Source: Asterias amurensis (lineage: Eukaryota > Echinodermata > Asteroidea > Forcipulatida > Asteriidae). Taken from it: DNA of 64,000 bases. The notes below the pieces were generated by a model. It saw only the letters and a program-made list of their open reading frames with translations. It was not told where the DNA came from and did not search any database. Position 1 is the stretch's first letter; every line of letters starts with the position of its first letter. Made by a program: the position numbers and the translations under genes. Location of the stretch: positions 17,893,506 through 17,957,505 of the forward strand of contig NC_092661.1 in NCBI RefSeq assembly GCF_032118995.1, written 5' to 3'. This document shows, in pieces, positions 9,800 through 20,719 of the stretch.

Positions 9800-12050
9800 T
9801 AATGCCCAGCACTAAACGTTAAAAACAGAATATGGGAATTGGTAATGGGAGTCTCTTGTGGGATTTTTAAGGGTATCATCTTGATTAAAGTTTAAGCAAA
9901 TAATCATATAAACTATCATCATCATATTCAAAAACAGTAACAGAATCTTTAGAAAGATTAAACCAACCAAAATTGCAACTGGGGTATATTTTTGGCTTCA
10001 TTCTACCAACTTTTGTGGAGTTATATTTAAACTTGTTAATTACTCAAAAATATGTTAAGAATGTTAAGCCTTTCAACCTTTAACTTCAGATGAGATTATT
10101 TAAATTATTGTAGAAAGTTACAAGGAAAAAAAAACCTGGCTAAAAATGTGAGCCGCCTACCATGTAGGAATGGTGCTGGGTGGCTGTAAACAACGAAGTG
10201 TGATAGTTTTAAAACTTGCAGCAGTGGAACCCAATTGGCCAGGTATGGTGTCATTATTTGTTTGGTTAAATTCAATAAAGGATTTCCGGAAATTTCCTTA
10301 AATTTATTTCAATAAGTACAGTAGTAGAAAATTATCAAAGCAGCTGTAGCTTGTAAGATTGTTCCAAAGAAAAAGTTTCAGATTTAATATCTTAATGATT
10401 GTAAGAGTTTTTGGTGGTATGAACTTAATTAGCGCAGATAATTCTGGATCTGCTTTCTTGGTTTTTCTGGAACTGAAATAAACCTCCAGGGCAAACAAAA
10501 ACTACTTCCTTCATTGGTTTGAAGAATAGTTTACAGGCCATGCTTAATGTTTCCATAACAGTATTCATGAATGGGAGGTTACCAGGGAATTAACCGAGTT
10601 ACCAGGGAAATACAATGTTCTTGGAAATATGCTCAAGCCCAGAAAATGGAAAATTACCTAGTTTGTCTGATGCTGCCTGGTAATACAAAATCTCAAATTA
10701 TATGTTCTTGAGAGAACCATTTCAGAATTCACTCCACCCATGGGTGGAACTTGCTACTTGCACGAATCCGCCATGTGCGTGAGTGCGTGTAGATCGTCGC
10801 AAGATAGTCACAAGTCAAGAAATAACAGTAAGTCAAGTTGGCCTTGGTGGTTTAAAGTCAGTCACTTTACTTTGTTTAAATTATGAGATTTAACTTAGTT
10901 ATTTTGTTTTGGGTTAAAATAGAAAGGTTTTATCGATATTCATAAGTAAATGTTTCAGCAAACTGATACAGATAGGCTTTCCAACGCTTTTTTTGTTGCA
11001 TAAACAACGCTCCATTAAAATATTGCTGAGAGTAAATAAGACGACAAAAGAGAAGTTTGGATTTAGTTGAATAAACCTTTCTCTGTAGTAACTTGTGTCA
11101 AATATAAACAAAGTTATTCTCTTAGGTTGGGAATTATTTGCATCTTTAAAAGCTAACAATAAAGCATGATTGCACAGAACACTTCGCTTGAATCAGGTTT
11201 TTTGATAAACACTGTATTTTATTTATTTATTGCTTTCTCATACTTCAGAATTTCTCAGTCACAGAATTTATCACTCAAAATTAGCGTTATCCTATAGACC
11301 ATGTAAACTTTGTTTACTGTATTCTTTGAGTATTCTGGCAGGCAAGATACTACACTGGTCATATGGGAAAGTTGACATATTGTGTCATAATGTCCACAGA
11401 CGTGCCCCCCTATCATCATATCAAACGTTGATAAAAAAAATTGGACAGTGAAATCCCCACAAAATAAAATATTTTATGTTTCCTTCCTTTAGGCTGTTTA
11501 CAAATCATGCCTGCAGGAAGTCCAGGCTCTGTGGCTCTTTTGTAATCATGTGATGTCACAGATCGCATCGTCTATATAACAAATCAGGAATTTAAAACGC
11601 TTATGGTAAATCTATGTTAAAACGATATTTATGACAAACACACATTTTCATATAGAAAGACTACATTGTTCAGGGCACATTTTAAAACTTTTACGTTTTC
11701 ATAAATTTAATCTACAAAAGTATGAACACTTGGGACCATCATTAGTGAACTGCAAATCAAAACATATTCACAATTTGTTGTTAAACCAATGTTTTTTATG
11801 AGAGGTAGGAATGGCTATAACCATTTGTGAGTATTTTTAGAATACATTCGTTGTTAATTCCTTCAAAGATATTCAGCACCAGACAATATAGACAACATAT
11901 AAACAAACAAACTTGCAGTCATTAAAACATTTTTAAACTCCTGAGTTATTATTCCTTGAGAAGGACCACTTGATGGCCAAAACTGATGAAAACATCCGGT
12001 TGTCCAGCCATGGCCAGTGCATAAATACAAAACCTTCTTCAGTGGGACCT
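9800..12050. other. Intergenic AT-rich sequence
   Basis: No gene, RNA or convincing element was recognised between the VWD/SUEL gene and the complete TTAA element. Only short ORFs without family resemblance are present. Confidence 0.6.
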
Positions 12051-12436
12051 TTAAAGGCAGTGGACACTATTGGTAGTTACTCAAAATAATTATCATCATA
12101 AAACCTTTCTTGATTACAAGTAATGGGGAGAGGTTGATGGTATAAAACATTGTGAATAACAGCTCCCTCTGAAATGACGTAGTTTTCGAGAAAGAAGTAA
12201 TTTTCCACGAATTCGATTTCGAGACCTCAAGTTTAGAATTTGAGGTCTCGAAATCAAGCATTAGAAAGCACACAACTTTGTGTGACAAGGGTGTTTTTTC
12301 TTTCATTATTATCTCGCAAATTCGACGACCGATTGAGCTCAAATTTTCACAGGTTTGTTATTTTGTGCATATGTTGAGATACACCAACTGTGAAGACTAG
12401 TCTTTGACAATTACCAATAGTGTCCACTGCCTTTAA
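12051..12436. mobile_element. Complete TTAA-bounded TIR element (reference copy, 386 bp)
   Basis: It begins ttaaaggcagtggacactat and ends atagtgtccactgcctttaa: perfect inverted repeats over at least 20 bp, starting and ending in TTAA. Near the centre is a palindrome, gatttcgagacctcaag / cttgaggtctcgaaatc type. There is no coding capacity, so it is a non-autonomous (MITE-like) element. It is the best complete copy of the most abundant family in the window; others are at 4606, 8375, 15072, 26517, 42841, 47353 and, diverged, 62180. Confidence 0.95.
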
Positions 12437-13195
12437 GTGGTCACTGTTTCGGTTGAATTGGCTTTTGGTTAATCACTGGCCAATGACCAAAACAGTTAAT
12501 GGTAACGGCCGCCAAATTGTACTCCTGAGTCCTATTTACTGGAAGCTATCCATAAATCTTTGTTGAGGATCTTGGATCTTGGGTGTTCGGACCAAACCAA
12601 ACTGAATAGCCACTCGCATGACTAAGTTTATCATCGAGTAGATAACTTGATCAGACCTGTGCCGATAAAGAAACAAAACAATTAAGTAATTATTCAGAGA
12701 TGAATCTTGAAGCATATTATTAAGGTTGGGGATGCATTGAGATTGGGAAACAACCCTGGAATTAGATGAACACCCACGTAGGCTATGGATCAGGCTGAAA
12801 AATCAAGTTGAGACCGAAAACACAATCCACAAGCAATGCTCAGGGTCGCAATGGTGAGAGGCAAGGAAGAAACTACTGTGCCAACCTTGGCTTGATTTTA
12901 CAAAGCAATCAAATTCATCTGTCAATTTTCAGTATAGACCTTATGCACATGACATCATTTCAGTAGGGCGCCCTCACCTAGAGGTCAATAGGATTGGTTG
13001 TTCATTGGCCAATCCTGTGCGCCTCTAAGATGGCGGCTGGATGACAACATTGGTCTATGATGACCATAGTGGTTTGTATTGTGACATCACAACTTTACTT
13101 TAGCAGCAACAATTGATTTGAAGTTAAGATCAATCTTAGCTCTTTGTGAAATCGGCCCCTGATTGATTATTGATCACCCAATCCCTACATGTATA

Positions 13196-13276
13196 TTCCC
13201 AACCCCACCCCCCTATCCCCACCCTCCCACCCTCCTATCCCCACCCTCCCACCCTCCTATCCCCACCCTCCCACTT
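13196..13276. repeat. CCCT-rich short tandem repeat
   Basis: About three units of ctatccccaccctcccaccc form a strongly strand-asymmetric polypyrimidine tract. Confidence 0.85.
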
Positions 13277-13281
13277 CAAAA

Positions 13282-13362
13282 TGTCACTGTGGTCAAATGG
13301 TTAGACTGCAGGACTTGCATTCACAAGGTTGTGGGTTCGAATCCCCCAGCTTACCGCTGATT
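13282..13362 (+). mobile_element. tRNA-like sequence (SINE head or pseudogene)
   Basis: A box A-like tgtggtcaaatggttag and a box B-like ggttcgaatccc are spaced as in a tRNA, with a cttg/caag anticodon stem. The acceptor stem does not pair well and no 3' body is shared with the other SINE. It is treated as a tRNA-derived relic rather than a functional gene. Confidence 0.55.
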
Positions 13363-14003
13363 TCACAATGACTAGAATAAATATTGTCGTCTAGTTATTG
13401 GATCACAATTTCTTGATTTGTGTAGCTCATAATCATAGATGTTAAACCAATGTTTGTATGAGAGAGATTGGCTGTTGCCAGCTTGGTGTATATATCCCCT
13501 TTTGGGAGTTTGCCGAGTTCACTTGGTGGGAAGATCATTCAAACAAACAAACACGCATGGTCGTAACTCACCTGAGAGTAAAATCATACAGAAAACGATG
13601 CCACGATGCAGTAATCTTCTCAGTAAAAGTTCTATCTTGAGATTCGATAAACATTGCTCCAGCAGCACTGTCAAAACAAAACAAATTCCATATTTGTTAT
13701 TTTCAATTTGATGTGCTAGTCAATCACACGAGATGTTGGGGACACCACTTCAACAAATACAAGTAACAGTTCACCTTGGGAATTTGAAATCCTTTTTCCG
13801 TTACAGGATTTTTGTTTCGTCAAAAAGGCACCTTGTATTTCGAGCCATCAAAAAATTGTTTGTCAGGGAAACTCTTTTTGGACACTCATACAAACACGTT
13901 TTTTCATAAACATTTACTGACATAAATTAGTCTATTAGAAGTGAACGGATGTGTGAATTTTCAGAATGCTCAAATCTTTAGTGTGGGTCCAGTGAATTCA
14001 TCA

Positions 14004-14245
14004 GGGCCCGTTTCCATGGCTCTGCTTACCATCGAATTCGGCGCTTTTTAATCAACAATTTTCTACTTATGGCAAGCGCCGAATATCTGCACTAGCTGTT
14101 TAATGCCCAGTAACATGGAGTACGCATGCGCACAAGCCTAAGTTCCCTGCTTACCCTTGAAATCGGCTTGAGGTAAGCACGGAATCCCTGTTCCTGTAGG
14201 CGCCGATTCTTTGCTTACGGTAAGCAGAGCCATAAAATTGGGCCC
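14004..14245. mobile_element. GGGCCC-ended TIR element, subfamily with GGTAAGCAGAG ends
   Basis: The left end gggcccgtttccatggctct and the right end agccataaaattgggccc are inverted, flanked inside by gcttacc / ggtaagc. The interior contains cggcgc motifs. It lies just 3' of the ADCK5 terminal exon candidate. Confidence 0.85.
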
Positions 14246-14248
14246 AAT

Positions 14249-14425
14249 TCAGACCATTAAAACAAAAATTGTGCCCCCAAACAAAGTAAGTAACCCTAAT
14301 ATAATCTTCTTTCTGATTGCGTCGGGCCCCAGTAGGTCCAGCATGTCAATTTTTTCCTGTAGCTGCTTGAAGGGTTTAAGGAATGGTAAGAAGACGTTTG
14401 TGTCTAGATCAGAGTCCTGCCATGC
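14249..14425 (-). CDS. ADCK5: ADCK5 candidate last exon (uncertain)
   Basis: An open frame after the acceptor tcgatcag starts AWQDSDLDTNVFLPFLKPF and ends with a hydrophobic LLTLFGGTIFVLMV and stop. Length and position suit the ADCK5 C-terminus, but the sequence does not clearly match it. The upstream exon ends in phase 2 while this frame needs phase 0; in the phase-correct frame the protein would stop after a few residues. The true C-terminus may use another donor. Confidence 0.35.
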   Translation of the reverse strand, partial: AWQDSDLDTNVFLPFLKPFKQLQEKIDMLDLLGPDAIRKKIILGLLTLFGGTIFVLMV

Positions 14426-14505
14426 CTGATCGATACAAAGCGAGAAGATCACACATAATACCTCAAGTTTGTGGGTTATCTTTCAAAAGTTTAAGTCTGA
14501 CAAAC

Positions 14506-14580
14506 CTTCGACCCATTGTAACGAGGTAATTGACAGGTTGGCCAAGCTCACGATCAATGGAGCGAACAGTGTTCATGTTT
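14506..14580 (-). CDS. ADCK5: ADCK5 exon 12
   Basis: The acceptor is tcaatttcag, phase 2 in. It encodes RNMNTVRSIDRELGQPVNY followed by LVTMGR, matching the NINTVRAIN region of the family. The proposed donor is gtttgt; its phase does not fit the candidate last exon. Confidence 0.75.
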
Positions 14581-15071
14581 CTGAAATTGAAAAAATGAAT
14601 AAAAAAACATTTGTTAAGGGAAGAGGGAACAAAACCTTATTTGAAAAAGCACAGCTGAATAACTAGTTCAAACTAACCAGTTATAATAATAATACTTGCT
14701 TTTCGCATAGTGTACATGTACGTATTTCACTTGATGAAATTTGGGTTTTCCAATTTCACCTCATGCTTATATAATCTGCAACAATGCACTTTTGCATGCA
14801 TCCAATATTTGAATACTATACAATAATTATAGCTCACAAATCCACTGTGTAGTATTTCTTGAATTCTTGCCTTTAATTTGTTCAGTGACAATCCTTTCCA
14901 TCCAGCCGGACCAGTTAGCTTTGCATTTCACTGGTCCGTCAGCTTTTTCAATAGCCCATATTTCATATGAAACAACAAGACTTTTTACAATAAACTAACC
15001 AGCCAGATAATAATGAGTGAATTTTGACTGGTCCTGTTATTAAACAGGCATTTGGCAAGTACACAACTGTT

Positions 15072-15427
15072 CAAGACACTGGACACTATAGTCTATAGAT
15101 ACTTGGTGTATCTCAACACATGCATAAAATAATAAACCTGTGAGAATTTGAGCTCAGTTGAACATCGAAGTTGCGAGATAATAGAGAAAGAAAAAACACC
15201 CTTGTCACACAAAGTTGTGTGCTTTTAGATGGTTGATTTCGAGACCTCAAATTCTAAATCTGAGGTCTCGAAATCAAATTTGTGGAAAATTACTTCTTTC
15301 TTCAAAACTACGTCACTTCAGAGGGAGCCGGTACTCACAATGTTTTATACCAGTCCTCATTACTCATCACCAAGGAAGGTTTTATGCTGATAATTATCAA
15401 TTACCAACTGTGTCCACTGCCTATTAG
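15072..15427. mobile_element. TTAA-family element, degenerate ends
   Basis: The element is complete in layout (caagacactggacactat on the left, tgtgtccactgcctatta on the right) with interior motifs in reverse order to 12051-12436. TTAA has decayed at both ends, so this is an older copy. It lies 37 bp from the ADCK5 exon 11 donor. Confidence 0.85.
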
Positions 15428-15463
15428 AGAGAATGTTGACTAATTATTACTTAATACACACAC

Positions 15464-15674
15464 CTGAATATTAAATACAGTGATTTTGGCAGTGACAGAA
15501 CAAATTCGTTAAGCCTTTCCTTCATCAAATCTGCATCCTTTGCGTCCATATTGTGAAACTGTTCGGCCATCTTGCGTAGTTTTTCCGGTGGCATGATGAA
15601 GGTCATGTGGAGACCACGACGCGCCTTCATGTTTATTGGCCGCTGAGTGACCATCATACCAAACAACAAGTACT
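15464..15674 (-). CDS. ADCK5: ADCK5 exon 11
   Basis: The 211-bp exon begins EYLLFGMMVTQRPINMKARR and ends LNEFVLSLPKSLYLIFR. The family has DYLLF then QRPV, and LPRPMLLVLRN, at these places. An att microsatellite sits directly upstream of the tatgtag acceptor. The donor is gtgtgtg; both phases agree. Confidence 0.92.
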
Positions 15675-16413
15675 CTACATAATAATAATAATAATAATAA
15701 TAATAATTATTATTATTAATTATAAAGCGCCAAATTGCCATATTTAAAAGGGCAATTACAAAATATAATTGAGGTAAAGGTACAAATTAATTTCAGAGGT
15801 CACAGTTCAGATAAAGATAATTTATTGATGCACTCAAATTTATACCTTTTTTAAATTACCCCATTACCATGCATCCTATCTTAGTTGAAGTATTTTTGAA
15901 CGATTCAAAATTGTGAAAAATCAGAATTAAAAAAAAAAAATTAAAATTGGAATGAAATTGAAAGCTGTTTTTAAATAATTTCAAATTAAATTTTTCATTT
16001 GAATGGATAAGGGTTTGAACTTAAAAAGAGACTTTTGTTTGCTTTTTTATTTGTTTCACCTGTTTTAAGATGGGTCCCCTTTCCCCTCCTAAAGGGATAT
16101 ATAGAATCAGAAACTTTATAAGCAACCTCTCTATTTCAGCGGAGTCCATCAAGACATGCACACACTATGCTTGGTGTGGTTTCATGCTTGAGCAGTTTCT
16201 GGTATATGGCCATATACAGTGCAGACATAAACCTAAATGTAAGCCAGTCTTGTGCACCATGTTTGCCATGTAATGGTGCAGTCACACATGCACCATACTA
16301 GCAGATCCAGCTGCTACAAACATGTAGAGAAAGGACCAGCTATCTTACCCACCACAAGTTCCCAAAACTGTAAGTTCTTTACCGTATTGTTATAAAATAA
16401 CAAATTACATGAC

Positions 16414-16545
16414 GGATAACTTTCCGTATGGCGCCACCACCTTTTCACTCATTTTTACAAAAAGGGATATATCAATCAGGAAATTAGATACTATATTATT
16501 TTATTTCGAATGAAAAAGTGGTGGCGCCATACGGAAACTTTTCCT
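16414..16545. mobile_element. Short TIR element (CCGTATGGCGCCACCAC ends)
   Basis: The ends ggataactttccgtatggcg and cgccatacggaaacttttcc are inverted repeats of about 27 bp around an AT-rich core. Two more copies lie at 16856-16987 and, degenerate, 17480-17610, all in ADCK5 introns. Confidence 0.85.
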
Positions 16546-16689
16546 ACATGACTGTTTCTCAATGTTGTAAAAAATTAAAACGATTTGGGAACTGAAGGAT
16601 TTCTCTAGAAAATATTTATGAGTAAAAATTGTCCTTGATAAACGGCAGGAGAAAATTATCATTATTTTTTTATTTTTATTTTTTCTATA

Positions 16690-16850
16690 TTTTTTGCCAG
16701 AAGACGATCAGTGCATACTGATCGAAACGTTGAGTTGAAACAAACGGTTCTTTCAGAACCACCCCAACTCATTAGAGATAGTCATTACATGGTGTTACCG
16801 CAAACCTTTCCATATCGTATATCCACCATGCAAAGTTTCAAATCCTACTT
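16690..16850 (+). mobile_element. Element with hammerhead-like motif, single orientation
   Basis: The segment cagaaga (16698), stem gatcag/ctgatc (16706-16711 / 16718-16723) and gaaac (16724) is followed by gaaccaccccaactcatt and ends near accatgcaaagtttcaaatc. The same sequence forms both arms of the palindrome at 18588-18830. Confidence 0.7.
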
Positions 16851-16855
16851 ATAAT

Positions 16856-16987
16856 GGATAACTTTCCGTATGGTGCCACCCCTTTTTAACTCATTTTTAC
16901 TAAAAAGAATATATCATTGAGGTAAATAAGATACTATATTATTTCATATCGAATGAAAAAGTGGTGGTGCCATACAAAAACTTTTCC
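16856..16987. mobile_element. Short TIR element, second copy
   Basis: This is a copy of 16414-16545: ggataactttccgtatggtg on the left, gtggtgccatac on the right. It directly follows the hammerhead-like element, so the two were inserted side by side. Confidence 0.8.
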
Positions 16988-17082
16988 ATTATTATTAGTA
17001 TTATTTTAAAAATCTGGTCATGAAACACAAAACACCTCAAAAACTTAACAACTGTAGACAAGAGTGCCTGCAATGAACCAGA

Positions 17083-17304
17083 TCACTTAAACCCCACTCT
17101 TCCGCGACAGGTGTTCTGGGTTCTATTCCTATAGTAAACACGACCTACAGCTTTATGTCCCAAACTAAGGACAATGCCACAATGGTACAGTATCTTGCTC
17201 AAGGACACAAGCATTGTGTCCGGCCAAGCCGGGATTCGAACCCAGACTCTGTGAACTACAAAACCTAAGTCTGGTGCACTCTGCTCGACCACTTTGCTCA
17301 CTAT
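17083..17304 (-). mobile_element. tRNA-like SINE next to ADCK5 exon 10
   Basis: On the minus strand a tRNA-like head (AAAGTGGTCGAGCAGAG, then GGGTTCGAATCCCGGC) is followed by a body containing a GTGTCCTTGAGCAAG motif. A related body is at 60140-60340. The head begins about 10 bp after the exon 10 donor. Confidence 0.7.
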
Positions 17305-17314
17305 TATTTCATAC

Positions 17315-17406
17315 CTGTGACTCCCATATCAGCTGCACTATGTTTCATTGTCGGTTCATCTTTCAGGATAATTGAACGCCAGAATTTCCCCAATGCTAAC
17401 CGCACA
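17315..17406 (-). CDS. ADCK5: ADCK5 exon 10
   Basis: The acceptor is ttcattcag, phase 2 in, phase 1 out. It encodes DVRLALGKFWRSIILKDEPT and then MKHSAADMGVT, matching LCQLWRAIILRDDAAM of the family. The donor is gtatga. Confidence 0.92.
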
Positions 17407-17479
17407 CTGAATGAAAAGAGAACAATCTCAAATGTGTTCAAATGTGTTAAATCTTAGTTCGGCCATTTTGGGAGTCTCC

Positions 17480-17610
17480 TTGACAAATTGTTCTTATCCT
17501 GCCACCACTTTTTCCAAACATTTTTACAAAAAGGAATATCTCAATAAGGTTAAATGGATCTTATTTAATTTCATGATGAATGAAAAAGTGGTCGCAGGTA
17601 TGGAAACTAT
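17480..17610. mobile_element. Short TIR element, degenerate third copy
   Basis: The text ttcttatcctgccaccact on the left and aaagtggtcgcaggtatgg on the right resembles 16414-16545 with loss of the central GGCGCC symmetry. Confidence 0.6.
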
Positions 17611-17964
17611 TAAGTCTCCTTGTGTTGTGTACATTTAAGGCGTCACATTTGTATAATATCTTTACAGGCAATTTGACTCCCAAAATGGCAGACCATATGT
17701 AGTAAGTAGTGACATTTGATGTCAGTCCAGGAATCACCCATTGGATGGCACCTCCACACCCATCTACCATTTCAACTATTCCTTTGTGTCTATTTTGACT
17801 CCCAAAAGTGTCAATAAAGGCCATCACTTGAACCCACACTCAGCTGATCAGAATTATCAGCACTTGAGCCCGAAGCACTTAACCTCTCGACCACAAAATG
17901 CCATAAAACCGTGGTCCCTGCGCTAGTATTACTATCTCTAGTCATCAGGAATGCATAAATCACC

Positions 17965-18135
17965 AGCCGTCGATTTCATAACGAGTTAGGACTCGTCTTA
18001 TTTCGAGTTAGGACGAGTAACTCGTCCTAACTTAGGATTAATCTTAAGGTCTGCATGCTACAGTGCAGGGTTGGGACTCGTCCTAAGTCCTAAGATTAGT
18101 CTTACGTTAGGAAGAGTTTGGTGAAATCGACGGCT
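17965..18135. mobile_element. AGTTAGGAC-type inverted element, uninterrupted
   Basis: The ends agccgtcgatttcata and gtgaaatcgacggct are inverted. Several agttaggac/gtcctaac motifs lie inside. It is the intact relative of the interrupted copy at 8029-8350. Confidence 0.85.
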
Positions 18136-18207
18136 GACAACCTTCTCAACTCTCTAGTCAACATTTAACCTCACACAACAACAATAGCACTAAAACATTT
18201 AACTCAC

Positions 18208-18286
18208 TCTGATGGTAACTCTTCATACAAGCCGTGATCTAGAAGCACTAGTTCTGCCATCCCATCTTTCCCCTTCCGAACAAAAA
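18208..18286 (-). CDS. ADCK5: ADCK5 exon 9 (DHG motif)
   Basis: It encodes IFVRKGKDGMAELVLLDHGL and YEELPS. The DHG takes the place of the kinase DFG metal-binding motif in the ABC1 family. The acceptor is tattgcag, the donor gtgagt; phase 1 in, phase 2 out. Confidence 0.93.
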
Positions 18287-18554
18287 CTGCAATAAAATTG
18301 TATGTATTCATGTAAATTTGTCCCGATATGTATGAACAATTAACAGACCCCTTGCATATGATGCTGTCACAAGCCCAAACGGCACCCTCACAGAGGTCAA
18401 AGGAAGACAGGTTTATACATTTATTCCAATATTGGCAACACTAAACAAATGTATCAAACAGCCATCCAATGGCTGAGAGTTGTGCGCCGTGCCAGCACGC
18501 TTCAATTGTTTGACCCAGCAATGGCGGACAAGTCAAGGGGACTAGTGTTATATG

Positions 18555-18828
18555 TAGGATTTGAAACTTTGCATGGTGTAGATAAGATATAGAAGAGTTT
18601 GCGGTAACACCATGTAATAACAATCTCTAAATGAGTTGGGGTGGTTCTGAAAAGAACCGTTGGGTTAACTCGACGTTTCGATCAGTATGCTCTGATCAGT
18701 ATGCTCTTTCTCCAGAAGACGATCAGAGCATACTGATCGAAACGTCGAGTTAACCCAACGGTTCTTTTCAGAACCACCCCAACTCATTTAGAGATTGTTA
18801 TTACATGGTGTAACCGCAAACTCTTCTA
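18555..18828. mobile_element. Inverted-dimer element with 12-bp flanking direct repeat
   Basis: The sequence from 18588 to 18830 is a near-perfect palindrome with arms of about 110 bp (tatagaagagtttgcgg ... ccgcaaactcttctata). Each arm carries the hammerhead-like motif described at 16690. The perfect 12-mer tagtgttatatg occurs at 18543-18554 and 18829-18840, consistent with a target-site duplication. It lies in the ADCK5 intron between exons 8 and 9. Confidence 0.85.
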
Positions 18829-19053
18829 TAGTGTTATATGGCCTGACATTTCAACTCTAGCAAAGTCTTTCTCAGGAGCACTAGGTTGGAAACCAGTAAT
18901 TTGACTTTGTGATGCACATTTAACTTGCTATTTATTCCTTCCTACGAAGTGTACTTAAAGGTATACAAGACTTTCCTGAAATTTCAGTCTAGCATTATTT
19001 GGCTTTTCCTTGAAAGAATTAACAACACTTTTACAGACAAAAACTTGGCCTAC

Positions 19054-19135
19054 TGTTTCCTGGGTGTGGATCAGCGTGCACAAAACCTGTGCGGAAGATC
19101 TGTTCAGCAAAGGCTTCGATTAGTTTCTGGTCAAT
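19054..19135 (-). CDS. ADCK5: ADCK5 exon 8 (catalytic loop)
   Basis: It encodes IDQKLIEAFAEQIFRTGFVH followed by ADPHPGN. HADPHPGN is the catalytic-loop equivalent in ABC1/ADCK kinases. The acceptor is tttctgcag and the donor gtaggc, phase 1 out. Confidence 0.93.
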
Positions 19136-19472
19136 CTGCAGAAAGCAAAGAGAATTGTAAAATCAAGGATCGTTAATATGTCACATCAGTATTATATAGA
19201 GCAGTTTCATACAAAATGTGACTTAAATGCAGTCACGCTTCTCTTGGGTTTGCACACAAAGCCAATGGTTCTTGCATAGAATTTATTCCATTTTTCTTCC
19301 AAGAGCATTGAGATATGACCATTTTCAAAAAAAACATTGATAAAACCTCGCTACAATGACACAATAGACCTTACTTTTCAGGCACTCCTGGGATTCAAAC
19401 TCTCGACCAACACTTTCTAATTTCTGTGAAGAAATGTCACAGTAAGTTACTTGGTGGGAATTAATCCTGCTC

Positions 19473-19492
19473 CCCCCCCCCCCCCCCCCCCC
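19473..19492. repeat. Poly-C tract
   Basis: A run of about 20 C in an ADCK5 intron. The length is prone to assembly error. Confidence 0.9.
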
Positions 19493-19646
19493 GCCTCCCC
19501 CAACTCAATTCTAAAGCAAATGACCAATAGACCACTGAACATTCCCGGTGTGAATCTTGTACATATGGTGTACAAATAGGAAAAAATATCTAGTATATTT
19601 AGATTAAGTAATAAACCACAAGGGATTTTTTGTGCCATATACTTAC

Positions 19647-19730
19647 ATCTGCAGGTTTGAGACCCATCTCTTTCATTTTATCCACTTCAGTGACCTTGCA
19701 TCCTTCGATGAACTCCATTGTGAGAACTCT
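19647..19730 (-). CDS. ADCK5: ADCK5 exon 7
   Basis: It has 28 codons, RVLTMEFIEGCKVTEVDKMK and EMGLKPAD, matching RVLTADFCAGCKVNDVEAI of the family. The acceptor is tacaacag and the donor gtaagt; phase 0 both sides. Confidence 0.94.
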
Positions 19731-19827
19731 CTGTTGTAGGAAAGTCATGATAAAACATTTTCCCTTAGTAAGAGCGTCGGCGCCCAAAGCATTAAACTTA
19801 GTAGAATGGTAGGATGGTCTTATTTTG

Positions 19828-20003
19828 GGCCGAGTCACACTGCAGCGATAACAAAAACGATAACGATAACGACGCAAAGATAACGCATTCTTTTGGTTAA
19901 ATGAGCGTGTGCGTATTCTGCGTGGAGCAATTCAACCAATAGAATGCATTATCTTTGCATCGTGATCATGATCGTTTTATTATCGCTGCAGTGTGACTTG
20001 GCC
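19828..20003. mobile_element. TIR element with 24-bp GGCC-ended inverted repeats
   Basis: ggccgagtcacactgcagcg on the left and cgctgcagtgtgacttggcc on the right are inverted, followed inward by ataac/gttat motifs (aacgataacgataacg). It has no coding capacity and lies between ADCK5 exons 6 and 7. Confidence 0.9.
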
Positions 20004-20183
20004 TTAAATGTAAGAGCAAGAGAAATATCAAAGTCACTTTTGTGATGTACTCATTTTCCAAATTGATAAGGTTCCTCATGTAAATGGGGAAAAATTACAA
20101 GCCTCTAACCTCACATTGAAATCGTCATTACATACTTTACCCCTTCAGTGCAAATATTTTCAACATCTATTTCAAAATCTTAC

Positions 20184-20315
20184 CTTGCTTGTATGATCCC
20201 ACTTGACTTTTGGAACGTAGATGTACTTGAGATGCTGAAGATTTGTAGCACAGCGCTCAGAGTTCCGACCCTCATTCTCAAAGTCTAGTTCCTTGGCCAG
20301 AGGTTTTTTGATATC
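20184..20315 (-). CDS. ADCK5: ADCK5 exon 6
   Basis: It has 44 codons, DIKKPLAKELDFENEGRNSE to VPKVKWDHTSK. ELDFENEGRN is a hallmark of the family. The acceptor is taaaacag and the donor gtaaga; phase 0 both sides. Confidence 0.95.
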
Positions 20316-20719
20316 CTGTTTTAGGAATTAGAAGTAAGGATGTTTACAAGACTTGAGATTTTGCATGGTGGGGATTGATTCACCTCTCTTGTTATTGAAT
20401 TTGTTTTTTATATAATTTGTAAGAACAGTATTTTTTTTTTTTTTTTTTAACTTCATTTGAGATTGTCTTTGACAATTACCAAACGTGTCTAGTGTCTTTA
20501 AGCAAGATTACTGCTTGTTCCAAAGGGTTTGCCCCATTGTGTGGTATGGCTGCAGATTGTGCTTCATCACCTTGTAAACCTTTATAAGGTGCTGTACAAA
20601 TTTGACTCATAATTCATAACTTTGCATACCTGTAGTAAAAAATAATGAGCAAATATCCGCACCAAGAACGCCCATCTGTGGCGGACAGCGGGGCTTTATA
20701 ACTGTTCAGCATTAACATT

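Noticed and set aside
12945..13085. TIR element (tatagacctt ... ttggtctat)
   Set aside because: Inverted ends are only about 7 bp and imperfect; not enough to call an element.
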